This document shows positions 49,555 through 58,450 of a stretch of 64,000 bases of DNA, piece after piece. Position 1 is the stretch's first letter. Every line of letters begins with the position of its first letter. This DNA comes from DASUFP01 sp036274495 (lineage in GTDB: Bacteria > Bacteroidota > Bacteroidia > AKYH767-A > OLB10). Both the position numbers and the translations under genes were made by a program. The notes under the pieces were generated by a model. The model was not told the origin of the DNA and did no database searches. It worked only from the letters and a program-made list of their open reading frames with translations. Location: positions 1-64,000 of the forward strand of contig DASUFP010000041.1 in assembly GCA_036274495.1 (NCBI GenBank), written 5' to 3'.

Positions 49555-52011
49555 ATGCGCTTATTGATTACAGCTTTCTTTGCTTTTTTTATTCATCACT
49601 CATTTGCTGCACTCATAACCGGTAAAGTAACCGGAGCAGATGGTGAAACACTCGCATTTGCCAATGTGTATATAAAAGGTACCACTACGGGAACCACAAC
49701 AAATGCAGAAGGCAACTATCGGTTGGAGCTGTCGGCAGGAGATTATATTATTGTGTTCCGATATATTGGTTATAAAACCAAAGAAGTCCCTGTAAAAGCC
49801 GGAACAGAGAAACAACAACTGGATATTGTTCTTGATCCGGAGCATTATGAATTGCGGGAAGTGGCCATAAAGGCAACCGATGAAGACCCCGCCTATGCTA
49901 TTATCAGAAAGGCCATCGCAAAAAGAAAATATTACCTGAACCAGGTTCAGCGATATTCCTGTAATGTTTATATAAAAGGTGTACAGCGAATAGTAAAGTA
50001 TCCGAAAAAATTTCTTGGTCAGGAGGTCGACTTTGGTGATATCCTCGATAAAAAAACCGGTATATTTTATCTGTCAGAATCGGTTTCAACCTATAGTTTT
50101 CAGAGACCCGACAAGGTGAAGGAGGTGATGATTTCATCTAAGGTAAGCGGCAACAACAGGGCTTTCAGTTTTAACCAGGCATCCGATTTACAATTCAGTC
50201 CTTATGATAATATAATGGAGGTCGGAGGCATTTCGGAGCGTGGTATTATTTCTCCCATTGCAAACAATGCCCTTTTTTATTACGATTACCGTCTTGACGG
50301 ATCCTATCTTGAAAATGGCATATGGGTAAATAAAATTGCCGTTATTCCGAAACGGAAAAATGATCCTGTTCACAGAGGATACATCTACATTCAGGACAGC
50401 ACATGGAGGGTTCACAGTACCGATTTGTACCTGACCAAGCAGGCACAGATTCAATTTGTAGATACGCTTCGGATCAATCTGACTTATATTCTCGCCGATC
50501 GTGAAGATGATATCTGGATGCCGGGGTCTATGACCTTACGTTTTGTATTTGGTGTTTTTGGATTTGAGGGAAGTGGCGATTATGTTGCCGTGTATTCAAA
50601 GTACAATGTAAAACCTCAGTTTCCGAAAAAACAATTTAAAGGAGGTGAAGTCTTGAAAGTGAATGAGGACTCCAACAAGCGCGATAGCGTGTACTGGGAG
50701 CAGATCCGGCCCATTCCGCTAACGGAGATAGAGCAAACGGACTATATTAAACGTGACAGTCTTCGTGAGATCAGAGAATCGGAACCCTATCTTGATTCCA
50801 TAGATCATAAGTCAAATAAATTTGTTCCGGGCAACCTTTTAAGCGGATATACCTATACCAACCGTTTTCATAAAACAAGTTACACAATTGGTTCTCCCCT
50901 GGAGATGATACAATTCAATACTGTTGAAGGCTGGAATGGTGGTCTCCGTTTTGGATTTACAAAAAACTATGAAGAGAAAAAGTCCATTGATGCCGGTGCG
51001 CGGGTACGGTATGGTTTTTCAAATGAAAAAGTCAGCGGATCGGGATCGGTCCGCTACAGCTATAACCGAAAACGATTTGCCTATGTCCAGCTCGAAGGCG
51101 GTCAGGATCTCATTCAGTTCAACAGGAGCGCTCCTATAAGTCCGATATTAAATACCGGTTACACACTCTTTTCTGAAGAAAATTATATGAAGCTTTTCAA
51201 TAACACATTTGTTACTGTTGAATCGCGTACCGAATTAGTCAATGGATTACGTTTAACCGGTTCGTTGCAATATGAGAACCGAAAGGCAGTTACCAATTCC
51301 ACAGATTATACAGTTGTAGATAAAGCAGGCCGCACCTATACATCAAACAATCCGTTGGATCCTCAAAATGACGCCATATGGTTTGCCGACAATAAAAATC
51401 TGCAACTGAATCTCACGGCCCGGTTTCGGCCCGGACAACGGTATATAAATCGCCCGGATTTCAATTATATCCTTGGGTCCAAATGGCCAACATTTACCAT
51501 TCACTACGAAAAAGGCATTCACGATATACTGGAAAGTGAAACTGATTTTGATAAGCTGGAAGCCGGGATAAATGATGAGTTGAGTTTTGGTATGATAGGT
51601 AAGTTATCGTATTGGGTGACTGCCGGGGACTTTATAAATGACAAGTCGGTTTATTTCATGGATGTAAAACATTTTGATGGAAACAAAACAGCATTTTCTT
51701 CATTTTCATCTACACACTACGACCTGCTTGACTATTATTCATTCAGTACAACAGGGCTTTATACCACCGTCCATCTGGAACACCGCTTTGGCGGATTTAT
51801 TTTTAATAAAATACCGGGCCTCCGAAAACTGAAACTGAATGAAATTGCCGGCTTCCGTTATTTGTATACTGAAGATCTGGGTGAACATTATGAATTTTCA
51901 TTTGGAATAGAAAAACTGAATTTCATACGTCTTGATGTGGTAACGGGCTTTGGAACCAATATGAAACCGATTACCGGAATTGTTATTGGCTTGAACGGGA
52001 TTATTAATTAG
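49555..52011 (+). CDS. DUF5686 outer-membrane protein with carboxypeptidase-regulatory-like N-domain
   Basis: An 818-residue outer-membrane protein. After the signal peptide comes a CarboxypepD_reg-like domain (about 19-95: ITGKVTGADGETLAFANVYI, GTTTNAEGNYRLEL, FRYIGYKT). DUF5686 follows, typified by DPAYAIIRKAIAKRKYYLNQVQRYSCNVYIKG. The rest is a large run of amphipathic strands ending GIVIGLNGIIN. It looks like a TonB-dependent-receptor-related barrel but lacks an obvious plug. It occurs across Bacteroidota; the role is unknown. A -7 box (TATATTTG, 49522-49529) lies 25 bp before the ATG. Confidence 0.88.
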   Translation: MRLLITAFFAFFIHHSFAALITGKVTGADGETLAFANVYIKGTTTGTTTNAEGNYRLELSAGDYIIVFRYIGYKTKEVPVKAGTEKQQLDIVLDPEHYELREVAIKATDEDPAYAIIRKAIAKRKYYLNQVQRYSCNVYIKGVQRIVKYPKKFLGQEVDFGDILDKKTGIFYLSESVSTYSFQRPDKVKEVMISSKVSGNNRAFSFNQASDLQFSPYDNIMEVGGISERGIISPIANNALFYYDYRLDGSYLENGIWVNKIAVIPKRKNDPVHRGYIYIQDSTWRVHSTDLYLTKQAQIQFVDTLRINLTYILADREDDIWMPGSMTLRFVFGVFGFEGSGDYVAVYSKYNVKPQFPKKQFKGGEVLKVNEDSNKRDSVYWEQIRPIPLTEIEQTDYIKRDSLREIRESEPYLDSIDHKSNKFVPGNLLSGYTYTNRFHKTSYTIGSPLEMIQFNTVEGWNGGLRFGFTKNYEEKKSIDAGARVRYGFSNEKVSGSGSVRYSYNRKRFAYVQLEGGQDLIQFNRSAPISPILNTGYTLFSEENYMKLFNNTFVTVESRTELVNGLRLTGSLQYENRKAVTNSTDYTVVDKAGRTYTSNNPLDPQNDAIWFADNKNLQLNLTARFRPGQRYINRPDFNYILGSKWPTFTIHYEKGIHDILESETDFDKLEAGINDELSFGMIGKLSYWVTAGDFINDKSVYFMDVKHFDGNKTAFSSFSSTHYDLLDYYSFSTTGLYTTVHLEHRFGGFIFNKIPGLRKLKLNEIAGFRYLYTEDLGEHYEFSFGIEKLNFIRLDVVTGFGTNMKPITGIVIGLNGIIN

Positions 52012-52058
52012 CCCTGTTTCTTTTATAGTGACTGATCATGAACCCCGGTGGTCAAAAG

Positions 52059-52117
52059 CTAACATTTGTCACCTCTTTTGTTCTTTCCTGAACCTACTTT
52101 TATGTAACAAATGTTAC
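52059..52117. promoter_or_regulatory. Pair of Crp/Fnr-geometry palindromes upstream of the sulfide:quinone oxidoreductase gene
   Basis: GTAAC-AAAT-GTTAC at 52104-52117 is a perfect 5-4-5 inverted repeat. CTAAC-ATTT-GTCAC at 52059-52072 matches the complement of its form at 12 of 14 positions. Centres are 45 bp apart. A near-consensus -7 box (GACCTTTG, 52140-52147) has no TTTG -33. The nearer palindrome is centred about 42 bp before the expected transcription start, where class II activators bind. Confidence 0.5.
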
Positions 52118-52165
52118 TGCTATCCGGGTAATTGCAGCCGACCTTTGTGAAATATTATATTTCAA

Positions 52166-53419
52166 ATGCATTATCAGGTTTTAATTGTAGGAGGCGGCAC
52201 TGCAGGTATCATGACTGCTGCTCAATTGCGCCTTGCAGACAGTGCGTTGACCATTGCCATAGTTGATCCTGCTTTGTATCATTATTATCAGCCTGCATGG
52301 ACGTTGGTAGCGGCGGAGGCCTACAACTTTGAGGATACCCGCCATTATGAATCGGAAATTATTCCGGACGGAGTAGTGCACATTAAAGATGCAGCGGTAA
52401 AATTTGATCCGGACAGAAACAAAGTGGAACTGGCTTCAGGATTAATTTATACTTACGATGTCCTGGTTGTTTGCCCCGGTATAAAACTGGACATAGATGG
52501 CCTCCCCGGCTTGCGCGAAGCTCTCGCGACGGATAAAGTCTGCAGCAATTACATTAACCCTAACAAATCGTTAAAGGTTTTGAGGGAGTTTCAGGGTGGC
52601 AATGCTGTATTTTCCCAACCCTCTACACCTATAAAATGTGGCGGAGCTCCTCAAAAGGCAGCCTATCTTGCTGATGATTTTTTCAGGAAATACAACATCC
52701 GAACGCGCACAAACCTGTTTTTAACAATGCCGGGTTCCGTTGTTTTTGGAATGACCGAATACAGAAAGACGCTTGAAGAGGTGATCAAAAGAAAAGAGAT
52801 CCTTTTTATGCCACAGTTGACTCCGGTAAAAATTGATTCAAACAATCAGGAAATTCATTTCCGCATTTCCTCTACTGACACATCTTCAAAACAAAAATAT
52901 ATTGACAATGGCTTTTCTGATTCGGGCGAAGGAACACTGAAATTGCATTATGACATGTTGCATATTGCCCCGCCACAATCTGCTCCTGATGTTATTAAAG
53001 CAAGTCCGTTTGCCTATGCAACTGGTCCGAATGCCGGCTGGATGGAAGTTGACATTCACACACTGCAACATCCGGTATTTAAAAATGTATTTGGTCTTGG
53101 TGATACGGCAGCTCTTCCTACTGCTAAAACCGGCGCGGCGGTGCGCAAACAAGCCCCGGTAGTAACAGCCAATGTTATAGAATGGCTGAAATCAGGCAGG
53201 TTATCACATAAAAAATATGAGGGTTATTCATCATGTCCAATCGTAACCGGATATGGTAAAATGATGTTAGCTGAATTCAAATACAATAATGTCCGCGACA
53301 CCGACCCGTTACTCGGTAAATTTTTTGACACAACAAAGGAATTATACAGCATGTGGTTGCTGAAAAAGTACGTGTTACCCTGGCTCTACTGGCACAGGAT
53401 GCTGAAAGGTAAAATGTAA
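52166..53419 (+). CDS. Sulfide:quinone oxidoreductase, type II (SQOR-like)
   Basis: A membrane-associated flavoprotein that oxidizes sulfide and passes electrons to quinone. The 417-residue protein has the FAD loop GGGTAG (9-14) and DVLVVCPGI. The two redox cysteines of type II enzymes are present: Cys158 in PIKCGGAPQKAAYL and Cys357 in SSCPIVTGYGKMMLAEF. LGDTAALPTAKTGAAVRKQAP is the C-terminal FAD segment, and the end is amphipathic and basic, as in membrane-bound members. This points to sulfide detoxification or use. Two palindromes upstream suggest regulated expression. Confidence 0.92.
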   Translation: MHYQVLIVGGGTAGIMTAAQLRLADSALTIAIVDPALYHYYQPAWTLVAAEAYNFEDTRHYESEIIPDGVVHIKDAAVKFDPDRNKVELASGLIYTYDVLVVCPGIKLDIDGLPGLREALATDKVCSNYINPNKSLKVLREFQGGNAVFSQPSTPIKCGGAPQKAAYLADDFFRKYNIRTRTNLFLTMPGSVVFGMTEYRKTLEEVIKRKEILFMPQLTPVKIDSNNQEIHFRISSTDTSSKQKYIDNGFSDSGEGTLKLHYDMLHIAPPQSAPDVIKASPFAYATGPNAGWMEVDIHTLQHPVFKNVFGLGDTAALPTAKTGAAVRKQAPVVTANVIEWLKSGRLSHKKYEGYSSCPIVTGYGKMMLAEFKYNNVRDTDPLLGKFFDTTKELYSMWLLKKYVLPWLYWHRMLKGKM

Positions 53420-53437
53420 CTTTGCAATCTTGCTTCC

Positions 53438-53464
53438 AAAAAAAGAGCCCCTTCGCGGGGCTCC
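53438..53464 (-). terminator. Intrinsic terminator of the three-repeat protein gene
   Basis: On the minus strand GAGCCCCG-CGAA-GGGGCTC is followed by seven T. It lies 25 bp after the stop at 53490 and may also slow the convergent SQR transcript. Confidence 0.85.
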
Positions 53465-53489
53465 TTAAATTAAATATCTGAAAGGGTTT

Positions 53490-53939
53490 TTACCTGATAT
53501 TTTCCAGGCTTTTTAGCCAGGCATCTTTTTTGCCGGCCCAGTCAGCTGTTCGTACCGACGGATTTAGTGAGCTTTCCAATTCCTTAAGCAATGCGGGAGC
53601 ATCAGAGAATTTGTTCAGACCTTTCGCCTTTGAAAGCCATCCGTTTTTATTGTTCTGCCAATTCGAATTAAATGCATCAGGATTTAAGCCCAGTACAAGG
53701 TCAGTTAACGATCGGCCAAGTGCCATGGGATTGGATACATTATTCAGATTGTTTTTCCAGGTTTCATTATTAAACGATTTCGCAAAGACTGAAGGCTGAA
53801 TAGAAGAAGCCAGTTCCGATAAGGGAGCGCCGGGCTTAAGGGAGCTTGTAACTGTTTCAGTTACAGGTGTTACCTCAGCAACCTGAGCCATGGTAGTCAA
53901 GGAGCAGGTTATTAGGAAGAGCATTAAATACTTTTTCAT
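53490..53939 (-). CDS. Exported protein with three tandem 33-residue repeats
   Basis: A 149-residue protein with a signal peptide (YLMLFLITCSLTTMAQ). The mature part is three copies of a unit of about 33 residues. Their cores read SSIQPSVFAKSFNNETWKNN, LGLNPDAFNSNWQNNKNGWL and SSLNPSVRTADWAGKKDAWL; the shared pattern is (S/L)xPxxFxxxWxxxKxxWL. I know no named family for it. The start is the ATG at 53937-53939; a longer frame to 53978 breaks the signal peptide. It has its own promoter and terminator. Confidence 0.8.
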   Translation of the reverse strand: MKKYLMLFLITCSLTTMAQVAEVTPVTETVTSSLKPGAPLSELASSIQPSVFAKSFNNETWKNNLNNVSNPMALGRSLTDLVLGLNPDAFNSNWQNNKNGWLSKAKGLNKFSDAPALLKELESSLNPSVRTADWAGKKDAWLKSLENIR

Positions 53940-53965
53940 GATGTTTGATTGAGGATTAAGAGAGG

Positions 53966-53996
53966 TAAATATAATCATAGAATTGATATGTTCAAA
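53966..53996 (-). promoter_or_regulatory. Promoter of the three-repeat protein gene
   Basis: On the minus strand TTTG (53993-53996), 19 bp, TATATTTA (53966-53973). It overlaps the end of the patatin gene, so the small gene has its own start signal rather than depending on readthrough. Confidence 0.62.
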
Positions 53997-56232
53997 AATG
54001 AAATCCTATATTCAGGTAGCCTATAAATCGCTTTGACTGATCGCTATACATTATTGAAAGTTCAAGGGGGCCGGCTCCGGTCTTGTATCCAGCCGTTACA
54101 GCATACCCACTGATGAAATTATCAGCGGCTGTTATTTCATAAATCGATTCGATTCCGGAGAAATCATACACCCCGACATTTGCAGTAACAGTGCTGAATA
54201 AATTATGAGTCAACTCATACTGCCATCCGGCCTGCAAAACGCCCACTTCAATCGAGTTCAATGTGGAATGGTCGAGTCCGGCAAATGGAATTTGATTTCT
54301 CAGAAAATCGGTAAGGCCGCCGATCTCAAAATTATTCATAAAACTTTGTTGATAATCCAGTTCAACACCAACATGCTGTCCCGTTATTAATGTTGATTTC
54401 GACGAGAGCGGTGCATAGTGATATGACTTAACCCAAATGCGTTCATAATTTTCGAAATTTATATCGATGTCATCTAAATTAAAGATCACCTGGCCATTGT
54501 AAAAGAATTCAAAATCGGGCTTCTGAGCAAAGTAATATACAAATTCTCCTTCCGCCTTCCATCCACTGGTAGCAAAGTACTGTTCATTAGCGCTATTTAA
54601 ATAAGCCCTAATGCCTGTGCTAAACATCAGATTTTCACCATTCAACTTGAATATCTGGGAAACTTTAGGGATTAATTTGGTTTGTTGCCAGGCAAAAAAA
54701 GTACTGATAGATAAGTTTTTAAAATAACGTGATAACTGGAGTGCTGATTTGAATTCCTTATTTCTATATATTGATGACTGATGAAAGTCTTCGTACACGG
54801 GTAATTCTGTAACTTCGTATGACACTTCTCCTCCTATTCCATACCGATCTTTTTGTCCGACAAACTTTTCATATTTAACTAAAAATCTCGGATCTCTGCC
54901 CAAATTTGCTTTCGCCAACAATCTTGTTCTCGGGAAAAAATTATTTTTCATTGTCAGATTGGCCACAAGTGCACCGCCGGAAAAGCTGTTAAAATGAAGC
55001 GCGCCTTTGAAAACAGCAGTACTTGTTTCATCGGCAATAACATGCATTTTTGTAATTGAATCATTTTCGGTTTCAAACTGATATTGGATTTTTGTGAAGT
55101 TTCTTGTTCCAAATGCCCTTCTGAACGACTCATTAAGTTTGTCGGCAGTGTAGTATTTATTTTTTTTAAATCCCAGTCTTGCCTTAAGTGACTTTGCACC
55201 TGTATTTGAAATGCCATCAATCGAAATATCATTAATGAGAATACTATCCGTCATTTGATACGAAGGCTCATTTGTTACTTCTTCAGGATAGTACTTATTC
55301 AGTGAGTCGGCCAATGCTTTAAATACCGGATACCATAGACGGCCGGTTTGCCGGCTTATTTCAATAATACTATCGGCTGAGTTGAAGCTGGCGGCGCTGT
55401 AGTTTTCGAGAGGAACCTGAATAAAATTATCGCAGATTTTTTGTTGTTCCACAAAATCTGCCGCATCCCGGTAAAACGATATCTGATACAAAATTGAAAT
55501 CATCGAGGTAAGATCCGCTGCTTTTGATAACCCTTGCGTTACATTCACGCCTATCACATAATCAGCACCCATATCCTTTACGTCACCTACGGGAAAATTT
55601 CTGATTATTCCCCCGTCAACTACGGTCTTACCATCGTATTCGATAGGTGTAAAAATAGATGGGATGGCCATAGAGCCTCTTAAGGCTGTCACAATTTCTC
55701 CATGATCCATAACTACTTTATCACCCGTTTCCAAATCGGTACCGATGCAGCTAAAGCCTCTCTTAAATTTGGAAAAATCCTTAACATTATGCACCGGCAT
55801 AAAATACTTTGAAAGGGTAAGCCATAATTCCTCAGCTTCGAAGACTCCTTTGCTTATCTGAGGTTTACCGTTCACGATAGGTATTTCGGCAGCATACATA
55901 CCGTATTCGGGTTTTTCATCAACCGAAACATTTGTCAAGGAGGGTCTGTTTGAAAATAAAACATCCCAATTGAGTGATTTTGCAATTTTCAAAATGGAAT
56001 CTGCGCTGTAGCCAACTGCATACATGGCTCCCATGATACTTCCCATAGATGTTCCCGTAACATAATCAATATGGAGTCCTGCACTGTCTATGGCCTGCAT
56101 GATTCCAATATGGCCTAATCCTTTTGCACCGCCGCCGCTCAGTGCCAATCCGATTTTGGGCCTGTGCTGGCCGAAGGCAGCCAGATTCAGAAAGCAAAAA
56201 AGAATAAATAAACTCCCGAAACAACGGTTCAT
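53992..56232 (-). CDS. Patatin-like phospholipase with POTRA and outer-membrane barrel (type Vd-like)
   Basis: A 746-residue protein. After the signal peptide (ending in AAFGQ) comes a patatin domain (about 25-310). It has the oxyanion loop SGGGAKG (32-38), the nucleophile Ser62 in GTSMG and the catalytic Asp206 in VVDGG. A POTRA-like domain follows (about 335-405: INDISIDGISNTGAKSLKARLGFKKNKYY). A BamA/TamA-like barrel fills the rest and ends with the Phe-terminated LNIGFHF. This order is that of PlpD-type Vd autotransporters, a lipase exported through its own barrel. Lipid substrate unknown. Confidence 0.9.
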   Translation of the reverse strand: MNRCFGSLFILFCFLNLAAFGQHRPKIGLALSGGGAKGLGHIGIMQAIDSAGLHIDYVTGTSMGSIMGAMYAVGYSADSILKIAKSLNWDVLFSNRPSLTNVSVDEKPEYGMYAAEIPIVNGKPQISKGVFEAEELWLTLSKYFMPVHNVKDFSKFKRGFSCIGTDLETGDKVVMDHGEIVTALRGSMAIPSIFTPIEYDGKTVVDGGIIRNFPVGDVKDMGADYVIGVNVTQGLSKAADLTSMISILYQISFYRDAADFVEQQKICDNFIQVPLENYSAASFNSADSIIEISRQTGRLWYPVFKALADSLNKYYPEEVTNEPSYQMTDSILINDISIDGISNTGAKSLKARLGFKKNKYYTADKLNESFRRAFGTRNFTKIQYQFETENDSITKMHVIADETSTAVFKGALHFNSFSGGALVANLTMKNNFFPRTRLLAKANLGRDPRFLVKYEKFVGQKDRYGIGGEVSYEVTELPVYEDFHQSSIYRNKEFKSALQLSRYFKNLSISTFFAWQQTKLIPKVSQIFKLNGENLMFSTGIRAYLNSANEQYFATSGWKAEGEFVYYFAQKPDFEFFYNGQVIFNLDDIDINFENYERIWVKSYHYAPLSSKSTLITGQHVGVELDYQQSFMNNFEIGGLTDFLRNQIPFAGLDHSTLNSIEVGVLQAGWQYELTHNLFSTVTANVGVYDFSGIESIYEITAADNFISGYAVTAGYKTGAGPLELSIMYSDQSKRFIGYLNIGFHF

Positions 56233-56286
56233 TGTAACTTAATATGGTATTAATTTATCAAATTTGGTCTCTGAAAATATCCCATT

Positions 56287-57960
56287 GTGAAGCCCTCCAA
56301 ATTAATCAAATTTATCCTTTATTTCACCCTCGCGATATTTTTTTCCTGTACCGGGAATTCAAATAAGGACGCAGATACCGACACGCATCAGGTAACTGCA
56401 GGTGGCGAAGATACTACCCTGTATGTGCTGCCACAGTTGAGTGCATTGCTGATTGACAGTGTGCTTCAGTCACACCCATTCCTTGACCAGCATCGGCAAC
56501 AGGTACAGGAATTCTACAGTCGTCGTGATTTCCGGCCGGCCTGGATGGGTGACCGTGGATTATATGAGCAGACAGGTGAAGTGGTAAATCTGATTAATGA
56601 TTATCTGGCCGCCGGAATTGTTGATTCTACTATTTTCCTCAAAGGTATCGCAGCCATATACGATACACTTTCTTCTGATACATATCCATGGAAAAGCGGC
56701 ACCCGGTATGCACTGCAGGCTGACATTTTATTTACAAGCCAATTTTTTGTATTCAGTGATAAGGCCTGGGTAGGTAAATCGGCTTCCGAAAAAAAGGATC
56801 TGGAATGGTTCCTTCCTGAAAAGCAATTTTCAAGAATTGATTACCTCGATTCGTTATTGCGAATGAGCCCTTCAGAAATTACCCGTTCGGAACCGGTATT
56901 CAGGCAATATCATGCCTTGCGGGAAAAGCTTGAAACGCTCGTTGAAATTCAAAAATCAGGCGGATGGGACACTATTTCAGCACCTGCAAATGTTATTAAG
57001 CCAGGTACATCATCAGGTACAATTGCGGTTATCAGAAAGCGGCTTGGGCTTCCTCTTGCGGCAGGAGAGGACATAATGTTATATGATAGCGCTCTTGTGG
57101 AAAAAATAAAAGAACAACAGGAATTGTTTGGATTAAATTCCACAGGAATTATTGACAAAAAGCTGGTACGGGAATGGAATGTTTCTGTTGAGGACCGTAT
57201 CAGGAAAATCCTTATCAACCTGGAGCGATGGAAATGGGTACCGGCCGATCCGGGCAGCAATTTTATTGCGGTAAACATTCCCGAATTTGTATTACATGTT
57301 TTTGAAAAGGGAAAGGAAGCCTGGAACATGAGGGTAATTGTTGGGAAAAGAGTGAATCAAACGGTTATATTCAGTGGTGATTTGAAGTATATTGTTTTTG
57401 CTCCCTACTGGAATGTTCCCCGTAGCATTCTCGTTAACGAAATCCTTCCTGCCACTAAAAAAAATCCGGATTACCTCGCTGCTCATAAAATGGAAATAGT
57501 ATACGGCAACAAGGTTATTCCTGCTTCATCTATTAACTGGAAAACTGTTACTGCATCGGGATTTCCCTATTCGGTGCGACAAAAACCCGGAAACGATAAT
57601 TCATTAGGATTGGTAAAATTTTTATTCCCGAACAACTATTCTATCTATCTTCATGATACCCCTTCCAAATGGTTATTTGAGAAGGAAGACCGGGATTTCA
57701 GTCACGGATGTATCCGCCTTGCAGAACCACAACGCTTAGCTTCTTATTTGCTGCGCAATAACCCTGAATGGACCCCGGAAAAAATCAATACTGCCATGAA
57801 TGCCGACAAAGAAAAATATGTTACCCTTAAGGATCCTGTTCCGGTTTATATAACCTATTTTACAGCCTGGGTCGACAGCAAAGGGAGGTTGAATTACAGG
57901 GATGATATTTATGGCCATGATGCAAGGCTGGCACATATGCTTTTTGAAAATGAAAAGTGA
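56287..57960 (+). CDS. L,D-transpeptidase, YcbB-type
   Basis: Makes 3-3 peptidoglycan cross-links or attaches proteins to murein. The 557-residue protein has an N-terminal lipoprotein-like signal (FTLAIFFSCTGN). A scaffold domain reads HPFLDQHRQQVQEFYSRRDFRPAWM near residue 62. A peptidoglycan-binding-like part (about 240-300) and the YkuD domain follow. The catalytic motif is His456 (HDTPS) with SHGCIRL at 472-478, Cys475 being the nucleophile. The start codon is GTG at 56287-56289; no ATG lies near and the signal peptide begins there. It diverges from the patatin gene with 54 bp between. Confidence 0.92.
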   Translation: MKPSKLIKFILYFTLAIFFSCTGNSNKDADTDTHQVTAGGEDTTLYVLPQLSALLIDSVLQSHPFLDQHRQQVQEFYSRRDFRPAWMGDRGLYEQTGEVVNLINDYLAAGIVDSTIFLKGIAAIYDTLSSDTYPWKSGTRYALQADILFTSQFFVFSDKAWVGKSASEKKDLEWFLPEKQFSRIDYLDSLLRMSPSEITRSEPVFRQYHALREKLETLVEIQKSGGWDTISAPANVIKPGTSSGTIAVIRKRLGLPLAAGEDIMLYDSALVEKIKEQQELFGLNSTGIIDKKLVREWNVSVEDRIRKILINLERWKWVPADPGSNFIAVNIPEFVLHVFEKGKEAWNMRVIVGKRVNQTVIFSGDLKYIVFAPYWNVPRSILVNEILPATKKNPDYLAAHKMEIVYGNKVIPASSINWKTVTASGFPYSVRQKPGNDNSLGLVKFLFPNNYSIYLHDTPSKWLFEKEDRDFSHGCIRLAEPQRLASYLLRNNPEWTPEKINTAMNADKEKYVTLKDPVPVYITYFTAWVDSKGRLNYRDDIYGHDARLAHMLFENEK

Positions 57961-58000
57961 TTTCGGTTTCTTAATATTACATCATTAAAATTCATGATTC

Positions 58001-58450
58001 ATGATACGTCTCACTAAAATATTCCACTTCGAAATGGCTCATGCTTTATATGGGTATGATGGCCCCTGCAGAAATATTCACGGTCATTCGTATGAACTGG
58101 AAGTTACGATAGGTGGTGAACCGTTAAACGACCCCTCTCATCCCAAGCATGGTATGATAATGGATTTTTCCGATTTGAAACAAATTGTGAAAGATCAGAT
58201 AGTGGACCGACTCGACCATTCGCTTTTGTTAAATGGAAATTCTCCGCACAAAAATATCCCGGAGTTGAACAAAAATTTTGAAAAGGTGGTTTTTACCGAT
58301 TATCAGCCAACATGTGAAAATATGCTTATGGATTTTGTGGCCCGGATTAAGAACCTTCTTCCTTCAAATGTCTCACTCCTTACGCTAAAGCTAAAGGAGA
58401 CGCCCTCATCGTATTCCGAATGGCATGCTTCCGATCAGAAAGCCGTTTAG
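58001..58450 (+). CDS. queD: 6-carboxytetrahydropterin synthase QueD (PTPS family)
   Basis: QueD converts 7,8-dihydroneopterin triphosphate to 6-carboxytetrahydropterin, an early step to preQ0 and queuosine. The 149-residue protein has the zinc histidines His14, His27 and His29 (FEMAHAL, NIHGHSY). Cys23 in GPCRNIHGH is the catalytic cysteine, and LKETPSSYSEWH closes the active site. The longer middle loop (KNIPELNKNFEKVVFTD) is common in Bacteroidota. A sepiapterin-type PTPS is the alternative; the presence of queA and queG favours QueD. Its last 4 bp overlap the next gene tail-to-tail. Confidence 0.9.
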   Translation: MIRLTKIFHFEMAHALYGYDGPCRNIHGHSYELEVTIGGEPLNDPSHPKHGMIMDFSDLKQIVKDQIVDRLDHSLLLNGNSPHKNIPELNKNFEKVVFTDYQPTCENMLMDFVARIKNLLPSNVSLLTLKLKETPSSYSEWHASDQKAV

